Source of the DNA: Phoronis australis
Lineage: Eukaryota > Phoronida > Phoronidae
Direction: 5' to 3'
Length of the DNA: 64,000 nt
NCBI GenBank assembly: GCA_002633005.1
Contig: NMRA01000176.1
Location: 319,740-383,739, forward strand
Shown here: positions 9,430-21,453 of the stretch, in pieces
Numbering within the stretch: position 1 is the stretch's first letter
How the letters are laid out: each line of letters starts with the position of its first letter
The notes under the pieces: generated by a model
Databases searched by the model: none
What the model was told of the DNA's origin: nothing
Seen by the model: only the letters and a program-made list of their open reading frames with translations
Translations under genes and position numbers: made by a program

Positions 9430-10300
9430 TGACATTACATGAGGCTAATTTGCTTTCTTTGTTCGGTCACGAGATTGAGATCATCTGGTTTGTGAAATGT
9501 AGATAGGTAGTAAACAACTCTGTTGTCTATCCTATAAGACGCCAAGTCAAAATCACATGTGCGACAGTCAACAGCTCCCCTGGCAAGCTTTTTAGCGTTT
9601 ACGTATTTAGGAAGTGTTGCACTGGTGCAGGTAACCACCTAGCGGCAAACTAGTGTAATAATTATCAGTGTAAACAACGTGTACCTTTTGTGTGAGGGAT
9701 TTAAAAAGCTCAATAACAACATTACTTCTGATGACAGTTCTGGTGTAATGCAGTCTGCGGTCTCTTTCTTTCCAAGGTAAACCTCGAAGCTGTAACAATG
9801 CAGACACAGCATCGGCAAGGACCCAGTGTCGTACACCAGTTTAGTGGTTTATCCTTCATGTACTGCCTCATGCCCAATCTGCCTTTAAAGTTATCGTGGG
9901 TTCATCAACAGTTATTTCATGATGAGGATTATACCCTGACATAAATCTCTCTCTGACATGATCAATTACAGGACGTGCTTTGTCTAGTTTGTCGTTGGGT
10001 TGCACTTTGGTTTTGTCACAAAAGTGAATGTACCTTTTAATTTGTATGTACCTGTTGGGTGGCGTTATCTCACCAAATTTTGAACCAACTAAAAGCAGTT
10101 GTGTTGTTCAGGCTGTAATATTCCTCTCAGTCAAATGTCATCACGTCCATTAGAATCTGTAAGCCATAAAATGCCTTCAGTTCTTCAATGGTGACTGGCC
10201 TTGATGCTTTTCAGGATCGGACATACGCTTCTGGGTTGCACTTAAGTTGGTCAGCCTTGTTTCTTCGTAAAATAGATTATCGCCATTAAACAGCTAAAAA
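9430..10300 (-). pseudogene. piggyBac-family transposase, decayed
   Basis: Reading the minus strand from 10300 downward gives successive piggyBac (DDE_Tnp_1_7) blocks in the correct order. They are TIEELKAFYGLQILM, NDKLDKARPVIDHV, the catalytic-region block ITVDEPTITLK, a KGRLGMRQYM..KPLNW block, the second catalytic block VYTDNYYTSLP, and finally DNRVVYYLSTFHKPDD. The blocks fall in different frames with stop codons between them, so several frameshifts have accumulated. The gene is dead and its terminal repeats were not located. Confidence 0.85.
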
Positions 10301-10849
10301 TAATCTAAAGCCTTTGCTGTATCTGTACATACTTAAGTTGGATCAGCATAATTGTGAAATTCATCAAGTGTTCGTGGATTTTCCACCTTGGCCCAGTTTA
10401 TGGATGAATTCGTCTAGTGCTGTGGTTTCCAAGTGAATCCAAACGAATAACTGCTCTCTTTTAAGTTCCACATTACAGCATTGTTCCCGGCCAGTTATGA
10501 GATGGATGCCGATGGGTCAAATTGTGAGGTGGATGATTTTGGCTAAAGTTGTAAGACAAGTGTCAGACCTTGAACAGAATCGTAGCTTGAATATTTTGGC
10601 ATGTAATTTTTATTTGAACATTGTTTGGGATTCTGGAAATCTGTTTTACGTAACGATTGCAGATTCTAATTATCATGTTCCAAAGTATTCCGACTAGATT
10701 TTTGAGACTGAGGCACTTGACTTGAGATTGGAGACGAAGCGTCTTGGCCTGTTAAGTCTTGAGACAACGATACAAATTGTTCCTGCATTGGTTTCTGATA
10801 TTGCTGACCCTGGTTTAAATATTTTCATGGACCATTTAAAAGAGTTCCG
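10301..10849. other. no gene seen
   Basis: Only short unsupported open frames occur. It may be the 5' part of the piggyBac element or flanking DNA. Confidence 0.4.
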
Positions 10850-11517
10850 TCATCGGAATTCTTCCACAGAGGGTACTTCTTTAAATTGCATGACGCACTG
10901 TGTAAAGGAAGTTTGTGATTCCATTGTTTTGAAAAATTGATCATTGCTTGGAGTTGATTTCTTTGACAGACAATCAACATTCAAATTGTTACCATGAGGA
11001 TCCAAGATAGGTTTAGATGCAAGTGGTGAAAAACAATTGTGTGATGTTGATACGTCTACAGAGTTTGTGATTAGCACCTGTACACCTCTTTTATGGCTCT
11101 TTGATTTTGGACTTTTTTCTCTTTGGACTGTATCACTCATTTTTACAGGACTACAGTCAACAGAGTTCTGATCAGATTGAGAACTAAATGAACAAGGCGA
11201 TGATAGTTCATGTTCTTGTATTAAGCTTAAGATTGTGCTGTCTTCAGATTGTCTATTCTTTTGCATTAGGTCTCCATTGCATTGAAAGAACACGATTTTA
11301 GTTTCAGACCTGCTTTGCGGTAAAGCACTAAATGTACACCCTTGCCTTTACGTGACAACCGTTTCACATAGGTTGTGCATTGACTATTGTTTCCTTTGAC
11401 AGCCGATGCAATGGATAAATCCAACATCACATTAGATTTACAATCATCAATGACAGGGAACTGATTATTACGGCGACAAATTGCAAAAAGCCTAGGATCC
11501 ATTTGAAAGGCTCCCAT
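10850..11517 (-). pseudogene. unrecognised coding-like fragment, frameshifted
   Basis: Two overlapping minus-strand frames (11517 to about 11269, then 11293 to 10850) continue each other with one shift near 11280. Together they give about 215 residues without stops. The second is rich in Ser, Lys and Asn, like a disordered nuclear protein, and contains KPILDPHGN. It lies upstream, on the same strand, of the piggyBac remnant and could belong to a transposon. No family is recognised. Confidence 0.35.
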
Positions 11518-12639
11518 TAAGAATTACGGCATCCCATGAACAACAATATTCTATGAAAGGGATACAAGAGGAATATTTTTTGTATCCGAGCCAAGATCAA
11601 GCTCGACAGATATGAAATTTGCAGTATTAAAAATGAATTGATTTCTCTCAAAATGTGACCACATTCAGCAGAATTTTGCTCATTAGTGTTGCGCTGCTTG
11701 AATCTTGTTTTCTAAAACAAGTGTAATATCTCCATGTACTTGTACACTGATAGTCAATTCAAAATACTGCAACGATGGAAGGGATAGATATTTTGTGGTC
11801 CTGAAATTGCAGTTAGGACACAGTAGCCCAATTGCCAACCTTTAATGAAAACTCGTCACTGTCACAGTCTGCCAAATGCTGAAAAGCACCTATAATTTCA
11901 GCATCTCCTCTCCCTTTGGGGTGAAACAAAGATGGGCAATTATTCATTAAGATGTCCTAAACCTGTTCCCTTGCTATCACAATTTAATCCAAGTGATTGC
12001 ACTTTAGTCGATCTCACAGTGAAGCTGTGAAGACACACAGTGGAAGAGTGCTAAAAATGTGTCAATCCAAACCACGTTGAACACCTGTGTTTGTGCACTT
12101 TGCGCTGAATACCATTTCTCAAAAATGACAAATCAAAAATGGCAGATTTTTAAAAGGATGGCGTCAATTTCACAAGTGACTAAAGAACTGTACCTGCAAC
12201 ATGACCTAAAATCTACAGGAGACTACTTCCATCAGCGCCCGCAGCTCTTCACTTTCATTCCACCAAGTGGTCAGGATTCTCAAATAAGTGTTTATTCTGA
12301 AATCCTTGCAGTGTGCATTTAGGCCACTTATATACCAGATGAGGCAGAAAGTCAGACTGGCAAGGAAATTGCCTAAGATACACAATACTATCAATAATTT
12401 CCCTTCCCTCTCACCCAGATAACACTTTCACATTTAAGGTGAATTGTTATCTTTCTGAGGCCAATACTTCAATTAAAGTTAAAAGTATATTCAACGTTTT
12501 AATTGATTTGCTTTATTAGCTATGGGATTGGTGGGGATAACAGAATTCCTCAAACTGATAACCTGACGCAGCGACCTAGTTTTGAAAATGTCAGCCAGTG
12601 CCAAGTTGGCTGTTTCCTCTCACTTTTCAATTCTGTGCT
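11518..12639. other. no gene seen
   Basis: Only short ORFs without domain-like features. I found no convincing repeats. Confidence 0.4.
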
Positions 12640-13180
12640 CATTGGCAGAAACGTCCAATGTCTTTCATTCCTAACATTGGTTCATAACTTGCCATCTGAC
12701 TTGAGCAATTATGCCAGAAACAGCTAATTAATAATTGAGATGAAGCATTTCTGTCAATAAAACATAAAATTGTTTCAATTTGGTCATGGCAATTCCGATT
12801 TGAAGAGTCTTTTTCATGTTTGTCTTGAAAGAAATATACTAAAAGGTTTAAAAAGCTTTGAATGTATGTTAACAGTTATTCCAAGTAAGCCAAAAACTCC
12901 CGGCTTCAAAATGGATAACATTCATATTTAATTTTTTATTAACAGACATGTGCCCAGACAGTATCGCTCTGTATTTGGACAGGTCTATTACACCAAAGTA
13001 CTTTGCCACACCTACCTTGAAAAACAAAAATGTTTAAAAATGAAACTTTTGTGATGAAGCTAGTCTGGTCATTAATGTGGATGTCCCATTGAGGACATAG
13101 CAGTGAGTCCAAGTCATGGAAGTTGTGATCTCTGTATGAAAATGTTGTTACTTCTGTATGTTTCACAACCTCCGAATCTA
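12640..13180. repeat. dispersed duplicate, copy A
   Basis: The segment matches 16370-16960 in the same orientation with many substitutions and small indels. Shared blocks include GCAATTATGCCA, TTGGTCATGGC, TTTCATGTTTGTCTTGA (ACG in the other copy) and the minus-strand peptide pattern DHNFHDLDSLLCPQWD versus DHNFHYLDSLLGPQWD. The retained amino-acid similarity suggests a once-coding transposon segment. No family is assigned. Confidence 0.7.
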
Positions 13181-13231
13181 CTTCTGGATCTACAGGTCCG
13201 AAGTGGACACACACTCGTTTAACTTTTCCTC

Positions 13232-13700
13232 TTAAAAGCTTTTCTTCTTAAAAGTTTTTCCTCTTAAAAGCATTAGGTGCTTTTCGTGTTGCTGTCGTAA
13301 CAGCTTTTGAAATGTAGAACAATTGTACTGAGCAATTGTTTCAGTAAGAGAATATATGAAAACTTCCAGCTTTCTCCATCTCTGATCCTTGAAATCCCTG
13401 ATTAAGTGGGCTTCTTTAATTTCTTGGAGGGGCAGAGTTAAGAATTCCCTTCTTCGCCTGTCATAGTCCGTGCCTTCCACGCCCAGGAAGGAAACAGCTT
13501 GGGACAACCATCGGTGATAGACCTGGTGAAGAAAGTCTTGGATGCAATCTTCTAGAACATGTCACTGTCTAATGAAGGGACCATGGGTATCTCCATCTAG
13601 GATGTTGACGACATGTGATCTAGAGGCCTTTCTTGTAGGAAATGTTCCCTGAACTTAGCCAAATTTCTTTGCCTGTCTTCACAGTTTGGCCTGAAACAAA
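13232..13700 (-). pseudogene. unrecognised coding-like fragment
   Basis: The minus strand carries a 91-codon frame (13507-13232) that is charged and helix-like (RDFKDQRWRKLEVFIYSLTE). Coding-like sequence continues upstream to about 13700 through a frameshift or stop. It lies next to duplicate copy A on the same strand. It looks like an exon or piece of a transposon ORF, but I do not recognise the family. Confidence 0.35.
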
Positions 13701-14524
13701 CAAAAGATTAACAAACAAAGTAATAATCAATCAGTAAGCTGGTAAATGATTGCACAATCTGATTTATGTCATTTTATGGGGTAGTTGATACCTTGAATCT
13801 TTAGAAAATGACAGAATATTAGGTTGGCGAAGAATGCAACCATGAAAAACTTTTTCCCAAGACAATCTGTCCCATTTTTCTTAATAAGGAGCAATCAAAT
13901 AGTGACTTGTACCTGTAGCCACAAACTGAGGTATATACACCTGATATGAACATCGCATACTATTCAAAAGATGGAAGGCTGCAAATTAAGACGGTGCTGG
14001 ACTATTCACCTCAAAATTTTGTTTCTACACAAGCAAAGCTGCCAAAGTAAGTCGGTACCTTTACAAAAGTACTTTCAACACTTTGTACCTGTGGTAATTT
14101 TTTAAACACAAACTTCATTCAGCCAATGCCTGTGAAGAATGCAATTGAAAAGGTTGCCTGCTGTCTTCACAAAGGAAGCGAATATTCATATCTGTAAAGA
14201 CAGTTGATTGAATGACTAAGCATACTTTCATTTTCTTTGGTCTTCCTAGCTCGCATATTATCTGCGACTAAATTTAGCTATCAGAAGGTGTTTCACCTTA
14301 AAACACTACAGGGTGTTTAAATGTTGCTGGAAGTCCAGCAGTTTGCAGTGTATATACTTTCAGAGCGCCAGCAAGAAAAGAGGATCCTCAATTTTTTAGC
14401 TGTGCAGTAGGTTAACAAACATACCTCACTTCACATACACCCTGATGTACAATGTGGTCAAGAGTCATTATTTTTGTGCTAGGCCATCATAACTGTAAAC
14501 ACAAATGTTTGTAAATATTAATTA
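13701..14524. other. no gene seen
   Basis: AT-rich sequence with nothing recognisable. Confidence 0.4.
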
Positions 14525-14697
14525 CCCTGTGGATCCAAGAGACATTCAACTCCACCGAATTCATATGGCTGTGTCACAACATCCAAACACAGTCTCCACT
14601 GACTTTTATTTAGCATTCTATCTGATGTCAAGCAAGCTCTGAAGAATAGACACACTTCAGCATCCACTATGCTGACAATATCTGGGAAAGGAAAGGA
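14525..14697 (-). CDS. possible exon, unrecognised
   Basis: The minus strand has TGATTACCAG, then an open frame reading SFPFPDIVSIVDAEVCLFF to GGVECLLDPQG, then GGTAATTAAT. That is an acceptor-exon-donor arrangement. The LLDPQGN end recalls the ILDPHGN block at about 11000 on the same strand, so both may be parts of one element. It could equally be chance. Confidence 0.25.
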
Positions 14698-14699
14698 CT

Positions 14700-16369
14700 G
14701 GTAATCAAAATGAAACAATATTCAAGTGACAATATACAAAAGATCTTTGAAGCCAAGGGGGTTCATAGATTGCAGTAATTCATCTGTGAAACAGCTGGTG
14801 ACCCCAACTCAGTTGCCACAGAACTTTATATCATGTAATAGTGCATATCATTATCAAGTGTCTTTGCTTAACAGTTGAACTATTTATCAATATCACAACT
14901 CTGTGTAAAAAGCCTCCTTTAAAAATTCATAGCTTTATTTTTTAGATAATCAGTGAATGCAACTTCAGTATTAAATCGGTGTTCAGGTCATGTATGTCAT
15001 GCAACCAGTATTTCACAGTCTCCGCCCTTAAAAGATATTACAACTTGATTGGAATAATTTCTATATCACCTTTAAAATACAACTTGGGTAATATTACTGT
15101 TAATCAGTTTACCTTTACATTGCATTATTTGTTTCTAATGGTACATATTAGTACTTTTCTTGACCGACAGTTTGAAAAGGATGTTGGACATTTTGTAGGC
15201 CAAACAGTAAATTAAGTTGCAGTGCACACATGAAGTGGGGTTATGAAAAAAATGTCCTGTGGTATTTTTTGCTATCCTGTGCTACCAGTTTTGCATTATT
15301 CAATACCTCTTCCTTCAGAAGTCTTCTACATTATTGTCGAATAACCTTCGTTGTTCCTGAATGCAAATGTGTTTCTTTTCTAATAACTTCATAAAAACAA
15401 AGTAACACTTAAATATTAAAAAGCAAAAATGTCAATATCTTGTTCATAAAATTGCCACTCAAGTACAAGTCACTCTATAGCTTGCTCAAAGACATAAGAT
15501 GTCATTAATTTCAGGATTGGCTTATTGTTTTGACTCACTTGGTCTTCATTGATATCACCAGTGATAACTATACATACTCAAGTTCCTCGTGTGATAACAT
15601 CCAGAAGTGTTCGCAAGTTTCTCAGGAATGCTGGAAAGAAAACTAAAGCAGACAATATGCAGTTGTCAGCAACGCATTACTGGCTGTCTTAGTTTAATAA
15701 CCAAAAACTCAAGATCACTTACATCTGGTATTATGCTAGTCTCATCACAATCGCAATGCCTTTTAACATACATAGCAAACACCTCCTGCGTGTTGACCAC
15801 ACAACTGGTTAGAGGAATTGCAAATTAGCCGAGCACACACTTGCACACCTAATCCTACAGTGATGAGGATTAGACATTCACGCCCAAAACGAAGCAAATA
15901 AACAACGCAAAAACATAATTAACACCGGGCCTAGTGTGCTCTCCATCTTTTCAAAAGGTCCCCATGCAAGTTAGGTATAAAAAAGCTATGTTTGACCCTC
16001 TAATCTTTGGAAACTAATGAAAAAGTCTCTGGCACTAAACACCGCAATCAAAAGCCTTCCAAGTCCTTCAGGTCTTGACTGGGTGAATACAGATGGTCCA
16101 TCCAATTATCTTGTTTCATACATGTCAAGACCATCAGATATTGCACCATCTTATTGTTAAGTGATCTTCTACTATCCGTTTTAATGGCCTTCAATCGACT
16201 GATTCCACACTCACAGCTCACTGATGTAACGCAAAAAGGTGATGCAATTTGAACCAGTTTCCATATGTTCGGGTAAACACGCTTATGATGATAGATGCTG
16301 TAATTGGTGCAGAATAGTGACTATAAAACTCATTATGTAACGAATTAACTTTTACTTTGCTTTTCTTTC
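14700..16369. other. no gene seen
   Basis: A long non-coding stretch with only short ORFs. No tRNA, exon or recognisable repeat was identified. Confidence 0.4.
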
Positions 16370-16960
16370 TTTCAGCCAACGCCGAAATGGTCATCTATAT
16401 TCATTCCTAGCATTAATGCCTTAAGTTGCCATTGGACTTTAGCAATTATGCCACAAACTGTTAATTAATAAATGTGATGTAGTTTTTCTGTCGATAAAAC
16501 ACATGTATAAAGCTGTGTCAACTTGGTCATGGCCCTTCCGGGTTGAAGCGTCTTTTTCACGTTTGTCTTGATAGAATCTACTAAATGAAAAGGTTTTGAA
16601 AGCTTTAAGTGTAAGTTATCACTTAATGCTAAGTAAACCAAATACTTGACAGCTTCAAAATGGATAACGTTCACCTTTAATTTCTAATTAACAGACATGC
16701 TCCCACAGTATCATCCCGTATTTGGACAGGTGTACTGCACCAAATTATTTAGCCACACTTACCTTGAAAAGTGATGAAAACTTTATATACTTGTTTACTT
16801 TAAATGACACATTTCTGATGTAGCTAGTTTGGTCATTAGTGTGGGTGTCCCATTGTGGACCTAACAGTGAGTCCAAGTAATGGAAGTTGTGATCTGTGAA
16901 TGAAAATGTTACTCCTGTTAACTGGCATATCCCTGTTGCTTGCTTAAATTGGCTCGTCAC
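16370..16960. repeat. dispersed duplicate, copy B
   Basis: Diverged second copy of 12640-13180, in direct orientation 3.7 kb downstream. It shares the blocks AATTATGCCA, CAACTTGGTCATGGC, TTTGTCTTGA and GGAAGTTGTGATCTGTGAATG. Flanking sequences differ, which argues for two insertions or copies of one element over a recent local duplication. Confidence 0.7.
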
Positions 16961-17189
16961 AGTGTGTAGGCTTATGTCCGCTGTCAATTCATGTATAATC
17001 GTTCCTCGTTTGACCAAGGATTAAATAACCTGCTTCAGCATGAAAGGGGATATAAATGAAGAATTAGTTTTTGTGGTAAAATATGGTTTATAGCCAATAT
17101 TAATAATTCAAAGTTGTAAATACTGGTACAAAAATTATGTCTTGCCTTTCAAAATGTTAGTTGTTCAATTTAATAGCCATCTAAAGTTG

Positions 17190-17690
17190 TTACTTTAACA
17201 ATTTTTGTCCAACTATGAAGCATAATATGCCTTTACTCATCCACTCCTTTCCCTGACGCCTGGTGAATTTACCTTTCTCAATTACGATGTCACCACAAGG
17301 TATTACAAGATCGTCCGCCAAAGTAACTTCTTTCTTGAATGGATCCTCAATCTTTCCGACAGGTGATCCTCTTCTGTGAGTCACAGGATCTCCATCAGAT
17401 GGAACTTCTATATTTGCCCTCCCCCCAATTTGGCGTTCTCTCTCCCAGTCACCATTAGTTTGACGCCCCACATGCCATGCAGCTCACTAAGTAAGATTGC
17501 ATGCCCAGAGCACATGCTATTTGTGTTTGATGCTCAAAATAGACTTCTAAGAGTATGCCACACAAAACACATGTATAAGAAGCTGGACGAAACACTGTCT
17601 CGGTGTATATTTTCAGCATGTCATCTCTAACACAGTCCCAAGCTTTGACCAACTTTTTGTTATTAGTTTGATATCTTGAGACACCTGTAA
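17190..17690 (-). pseudogene. coding-like fragment, possible KDZ-type cysteine cluster
   Basis: From 17690 down the minus strand, after TTTTTACAGGTGTC, is a frame containing LVKAWDCVRDDMLKIYTE, a TCVLCG pair about 12 residues later and further cysteines (CALG, CMACG). A frame change then leads into a charged 93-codon frame (17471-17190). The W..VR......Y.E followed by spaced CxxC pairs resembles the cysteine clusters beside Kyakuja-Dileera-Zisupton transposases. The similarity is by pattern only. Confidence 0.3.
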
Positions 17691-17699
17691 AAACAAAAG

Positions 17700-18899
17700 A
17701 TGAAATTTTGTAGGTATAAGCTCATTAACTCAATAATCAAAGTGGATAGGCTAAGTAACCCAGTGATGGTTGTAAAACTCATCATTAGACTCAATATTTT
17801 AAACAATGTTGTGATGTGGTTCTTCAGTTTGAAAAGGATGTGCCAAGTCAAGAAATTCCAAATTTGCCAGACCATTTTCTAACAGACGTCACAATTGACC
17901 AAATACAGTGCGTTAAATGTTCGCAGGACACTTTGAAGGAATTCTGGTTAGAGTTCTTACGCAAAAGTTTGGCGACATTAATCACAGCTCTGCCTCGTTC
18001 ACTAAGACTGTTCACTGGGTCCATCGTGACCTCTTCCAAACCCTGGGCGCGTATGGTGGCATGGAAAGGAAAAGGACCCTATCCTCCTACAAGCAAAGTA
18101 TGACAAAGATTAAAATAATTATGTGGCGATAATTACAGAAAGAATTTTTCCATTTATCCTGCCTACACTACTGAACTTGTCTTGAAGGAACTGAAAGTTC
18201 GTGACGTCAAATTAACCATTGGATCTGGTTACATGCCATATTTTTCGAACAGCCTCTTTACCAAAAATGGGCCCTGATAAAGCAGTCAGACAAGCCAATG
18301 AACTAAGCTCATTGTACAAGGTTTCATTCTGCAGGTCTAGGCAGTGTAGCAAAAATGTTATGAATGATTTTACACATCTACGTTCCATCCACTACTCCCA
18401 ACTTGCTTACCATTAATAGCTCCCTTTGGGCTTTGACTAGTGTTGTTTTCCTTCTCTGGAATGATCTCGGTATTTCTTTATTAATTATCTTCAATGTATA
18501 AGTGACAGGCTTAGCCTTATGATGGCAGCGAAGTCGTTGCTACCAGCGTAAATCCCTTAGCGATTCTGCGAGTCAGAAGTGACGTGTATACGAAGGCAAT
18601 TGCATTGTGGACCCAAGCCAGCCGAGGGGTCACGTGTTGCCCAGTGTGCTTGATGAGTTTATAGAGGTTCAGAAAATTGTTTTCAACAATATGAATTACA
18701 AATGTGTCATTTATTTCGTGCCTTCTTCACTACCAGTGATCATTAAATTGTGCAGTCAAATCAGTGGCATGGACTCAATATTAACGTGGAAATAACTTTA
18801 AAAATGAACAATGGTTTCTTTAGTTTCTGGAACATCTGTGCACTCGACTGAACATAAAAATTAACGTCTGAATTGACCGAGTCCAAGGCTTTCTCAATT
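17700..18899. other. no gene seen
   Basis: Short unsupported ORFs only. Confidence 0.4.
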
Positions 18900-19297
18900 T
18901 AAATGTAGTGGTCGTATTCTACTTCTACCAAGTGTGTAGCTATTTTACAAATAAACAACACAGTTGTGTCAATAGGAGTGCTTGCGCGTTTCATTGGATG
19001 TTGCTGCACTTCTTCAACAGCGTTTTTGATGTCGATGAGTTGTTTTCTTTCCTCGATGTATTCTGTTGCTTCTTGACAGAACGTTCCAGTTCATTTTCCG
19101 GTATGAATTTGAACTATTGCGGTGTCCAGGTCGGAATGTGTGGTGAGTGTACATGTAGTATGCAAGTTGGCAAATTCTTCGCTGACATTTTTCAGTGGAG
19201 TGTGATAGATGACTTCTTGTAGCTGAGCGTATCTCTTCGTGAATGAAGCTCGGTTGCCTCGTCTTTTGGCAAATAGTTGTGCCTTACTTCCAGACAT
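18900..19297 (-). pseudogene. possible retroelement gag-like fragment
   Basis: A minus-strand ATG at 19297 opens SGSKAQLFAKRRGNRASFTK, and the frame continues 68 codons. Further coding-like sequence follows in another frame down to about 18900 (NAVEEVQQHP). The basic start and helical character recall the N-terminus of BEL/Pao gag-like proteins, but similarity is weak. Treat it as an uncertain relic. Confidence 0.25.
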
Positions 19298-20197
19298 AGT
19301 GTAGTGAGAAGCATTGAGTCACTTCACCAAAAAGATGTTGGTTTTATTATGCAAGGAGCAACCCAAGGAGGTCCGTTGAGGAAAACACATGTTTGATATG
19401 GTGTATTAAAAGCGTCTGGCGTGATAGTACAGGGATATTACATATAACTTGCAAGTGAACCTATTCGACCAGAATGGGCGCCAAATACAAATCTAAACTA
19501 TGGGAAGCAGCTTGGGCTGGAATGTTTGTAAATACAAGTGAAGACTTAACAATAGAGGCAGCTAATTCAGGATTATAGAGTTAAGCTGCTACAGGGGTGA
19601 AAATACAATAGGTTGTCAGTGTCACTAAGTACATAAACATCTAATGTAATAGAGGGTTTATCAACTCAGTTGACATCTATAGAAAACAAGGATATGAAAC
19701 ATAAACGAATGTAATGAAAAAAGATATATTCCATGAAAAAGTTGATAAATGTCCAAAGAATATTGTCTCCACTCAATAATAGATAACTTTAAACTTAATA
19801 TACAGGAAATGCCTTAACTAATAAACCATGAAAAACTGTCATAAACACATTCCAATAAAAGTGTAATTGAGTCATTGGTCGGAGATAAATCATCGACAGA
19901 AATAGAAGAGATATGACGGAAGAAAGTGGTTGATGAAAAACCTCTTAAACAGCGTGTCTTTGAATTTATATCGAATCCTGTAAAATGCTAAATCATTTAA
20001 GATATCAAAGTCCTCCCAGAATGACATTTTGCACTTTTTGAGGTTTTAGACTGTGTGTAGTAATTCTATACTATAACATTAGCTAAAGAAACATGTTGGG
20101 GAATTATGAATTTTAAAGAAAAAACGCGTTTTTTGGTTTCCGCCACCTGACGTCATCAATGGAAAATCGTTGACCAGTTCAGAGCATAATATATGCA
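19298..20197. other. no gene seen
   Basis: AT-rich non-coding sequence. A GACGTCAT element near 20150 and an ATAATATATG stretch precede the small ORF at 20198. Confidence 0.4.
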
Positions 20198-20308
20198 ATG
20201 GCGGATGGTAGAAATTTTATAACTTACGAAGACTTAAAGAGTGAATTTGACGAGTATTTCTTAGGTGGGGGCGAAGACGACACTCAGACCGTAGGTGAAA
20301 CACCATAA
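20198..20308 (+). CDS. 36-codon small ORF / possible first exon
   Basis: ATG in good context (GCAATGGCG) opens MADGRNFITYEDLKSEFDEY, an acidic, helical, protein-like sequence ending at TAA (20306). An AT-rich TATA-like stretch and a CRE-like GACGTCA lie just upstream. It could be a microprotein, a truncated first exon or an N-terminal transposon fragment. No homologue is recognised. Confidence 0.3.
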   Translation: MADGRNFITYEDLKSEFDEYFLGGGEDDTQTVGETP

Positions 20309-20324
20309 GTTAGACCTCGTCATA

Positions 20325-20580
20325 TCAGCAGACTTTTTGTGTTCGAGGCCGTACCAACTCGAGGTGTCTTGCGCCGGCATCTTCGGACAGTCCTGATTTC
20401 AGAGCTGACATTTCTGGGTGGTAATTATAGCCTTTTATTGAATCGCCATTTAATTTTCTAATAAATTGTAATATGTATGTCGTGAACTGTGAATCTGTAA
20501 CCAAAGTTTTTACCCCGAATGTCGAAGCCCATTCGCGAAAGTAGCAGAAACTGGATTTCATTTCTTCGAATACGAGTGCG
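20325..20580 (-). pseudogene. unrecognised coding-like fragment
   Basis: A 78-codon minus-strand frame from 20561 (MKSSFCYFREWASTFGVK...) stays open upstream to about 20580. It lies downstream of the THAP fragment on the same strand and may be a later part of the same dead transposase. No motif settles it. Confidence 0.25.
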
Positions 20581-20944
20581 TTTGTCAGAAACGATGATAT
20601 CTAATTATTGTGATGCTAACTGGATTTGAATTCTAGTAAATGATACAGCTCTGTACCGTTGTGATTCGTCGAGTATTTCTGTAGAGTGACCGACTACTCC
20701 CTCTGTGGCGACTGCAGTCGTGACAGTCCACTTTCTACTGTTGGGCATTGACGGATATGTGGTTAGCATGCATTACCACAAAATCTCGAACAAGAATAGA
20801 CTGGCGAAACTTTCTTACTACATTCATAATCATTATCTCAGTCGCAATTTGATGCTGAGGCTAATACTCAATATTTGCTTGACAACCATGTTCCAGCCAT
20901 GGTACAATACACTACAATACATCGTTTTTGCCCTTCAACACTTA

Positions 20945-21240
20945 TCAAATGCACTCACAGGTTGGAGAAACCATCAAATCTCCGTTTCTGCTACGGGTCG
21001 AAGCACAGTTCTTCAAAATGGGCTGAGCACAGCGTCGCCCCTGAACCGGTTGCTTTCTCCAGCGTGCATACCGTGCGGTCATAGGATCTTTTGGGAACAG
21101 AAAAACTGAAATGTTGTCTGTCGTTGGTGCATCCTCTGCACACGAACCTTTTCCTAATACTCGTCTCAAGCAATATTTGATTTTTTTCGGCCACTCCGAC
21201 TCACTACTGGTGTAGAACAACACAGTGGCGGAGACGGGAG
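20945..21240 (-). pseudogene. THAP zinc-finger domain, frameshifted
   Basis: THAP domains are C2CH DNA-binding modules of P-element-type transposases and derived host genes. In one minus-strand frame I see VCRGCTN, then LCSAHFEELCFDP, which carries the diagnostic CxxH pair. The middle block FPKDPMTARYARWRK, with the FP and the conserved W, is in a second frame. At least one frameshift therefore splits the domain. A downstream transposase core was not recognised. It sits beside a piggyBac relic on the same strand, but THAP and piggyBac are not normally one protein. Confidence 0.75.
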
Positions 21241-21453
21241 TTCCACTGGTGCAGTCACACAAATCTTCATTTTGTCTTAATCTTGCGTTTAGTTGTTGAT
21301 TAAAAATACGCAAATTGAAGAACAATTACTTAAAAAATCATACCAAAACTATTGGTAACCGAATCCAAGCATCTATGACCATGGTGTGAAGGGTTTAAAG
21401 GAGGCATTTGTGTAAGTATCGTGCCAACGCACATAAACAACATTGGTGTTCTT

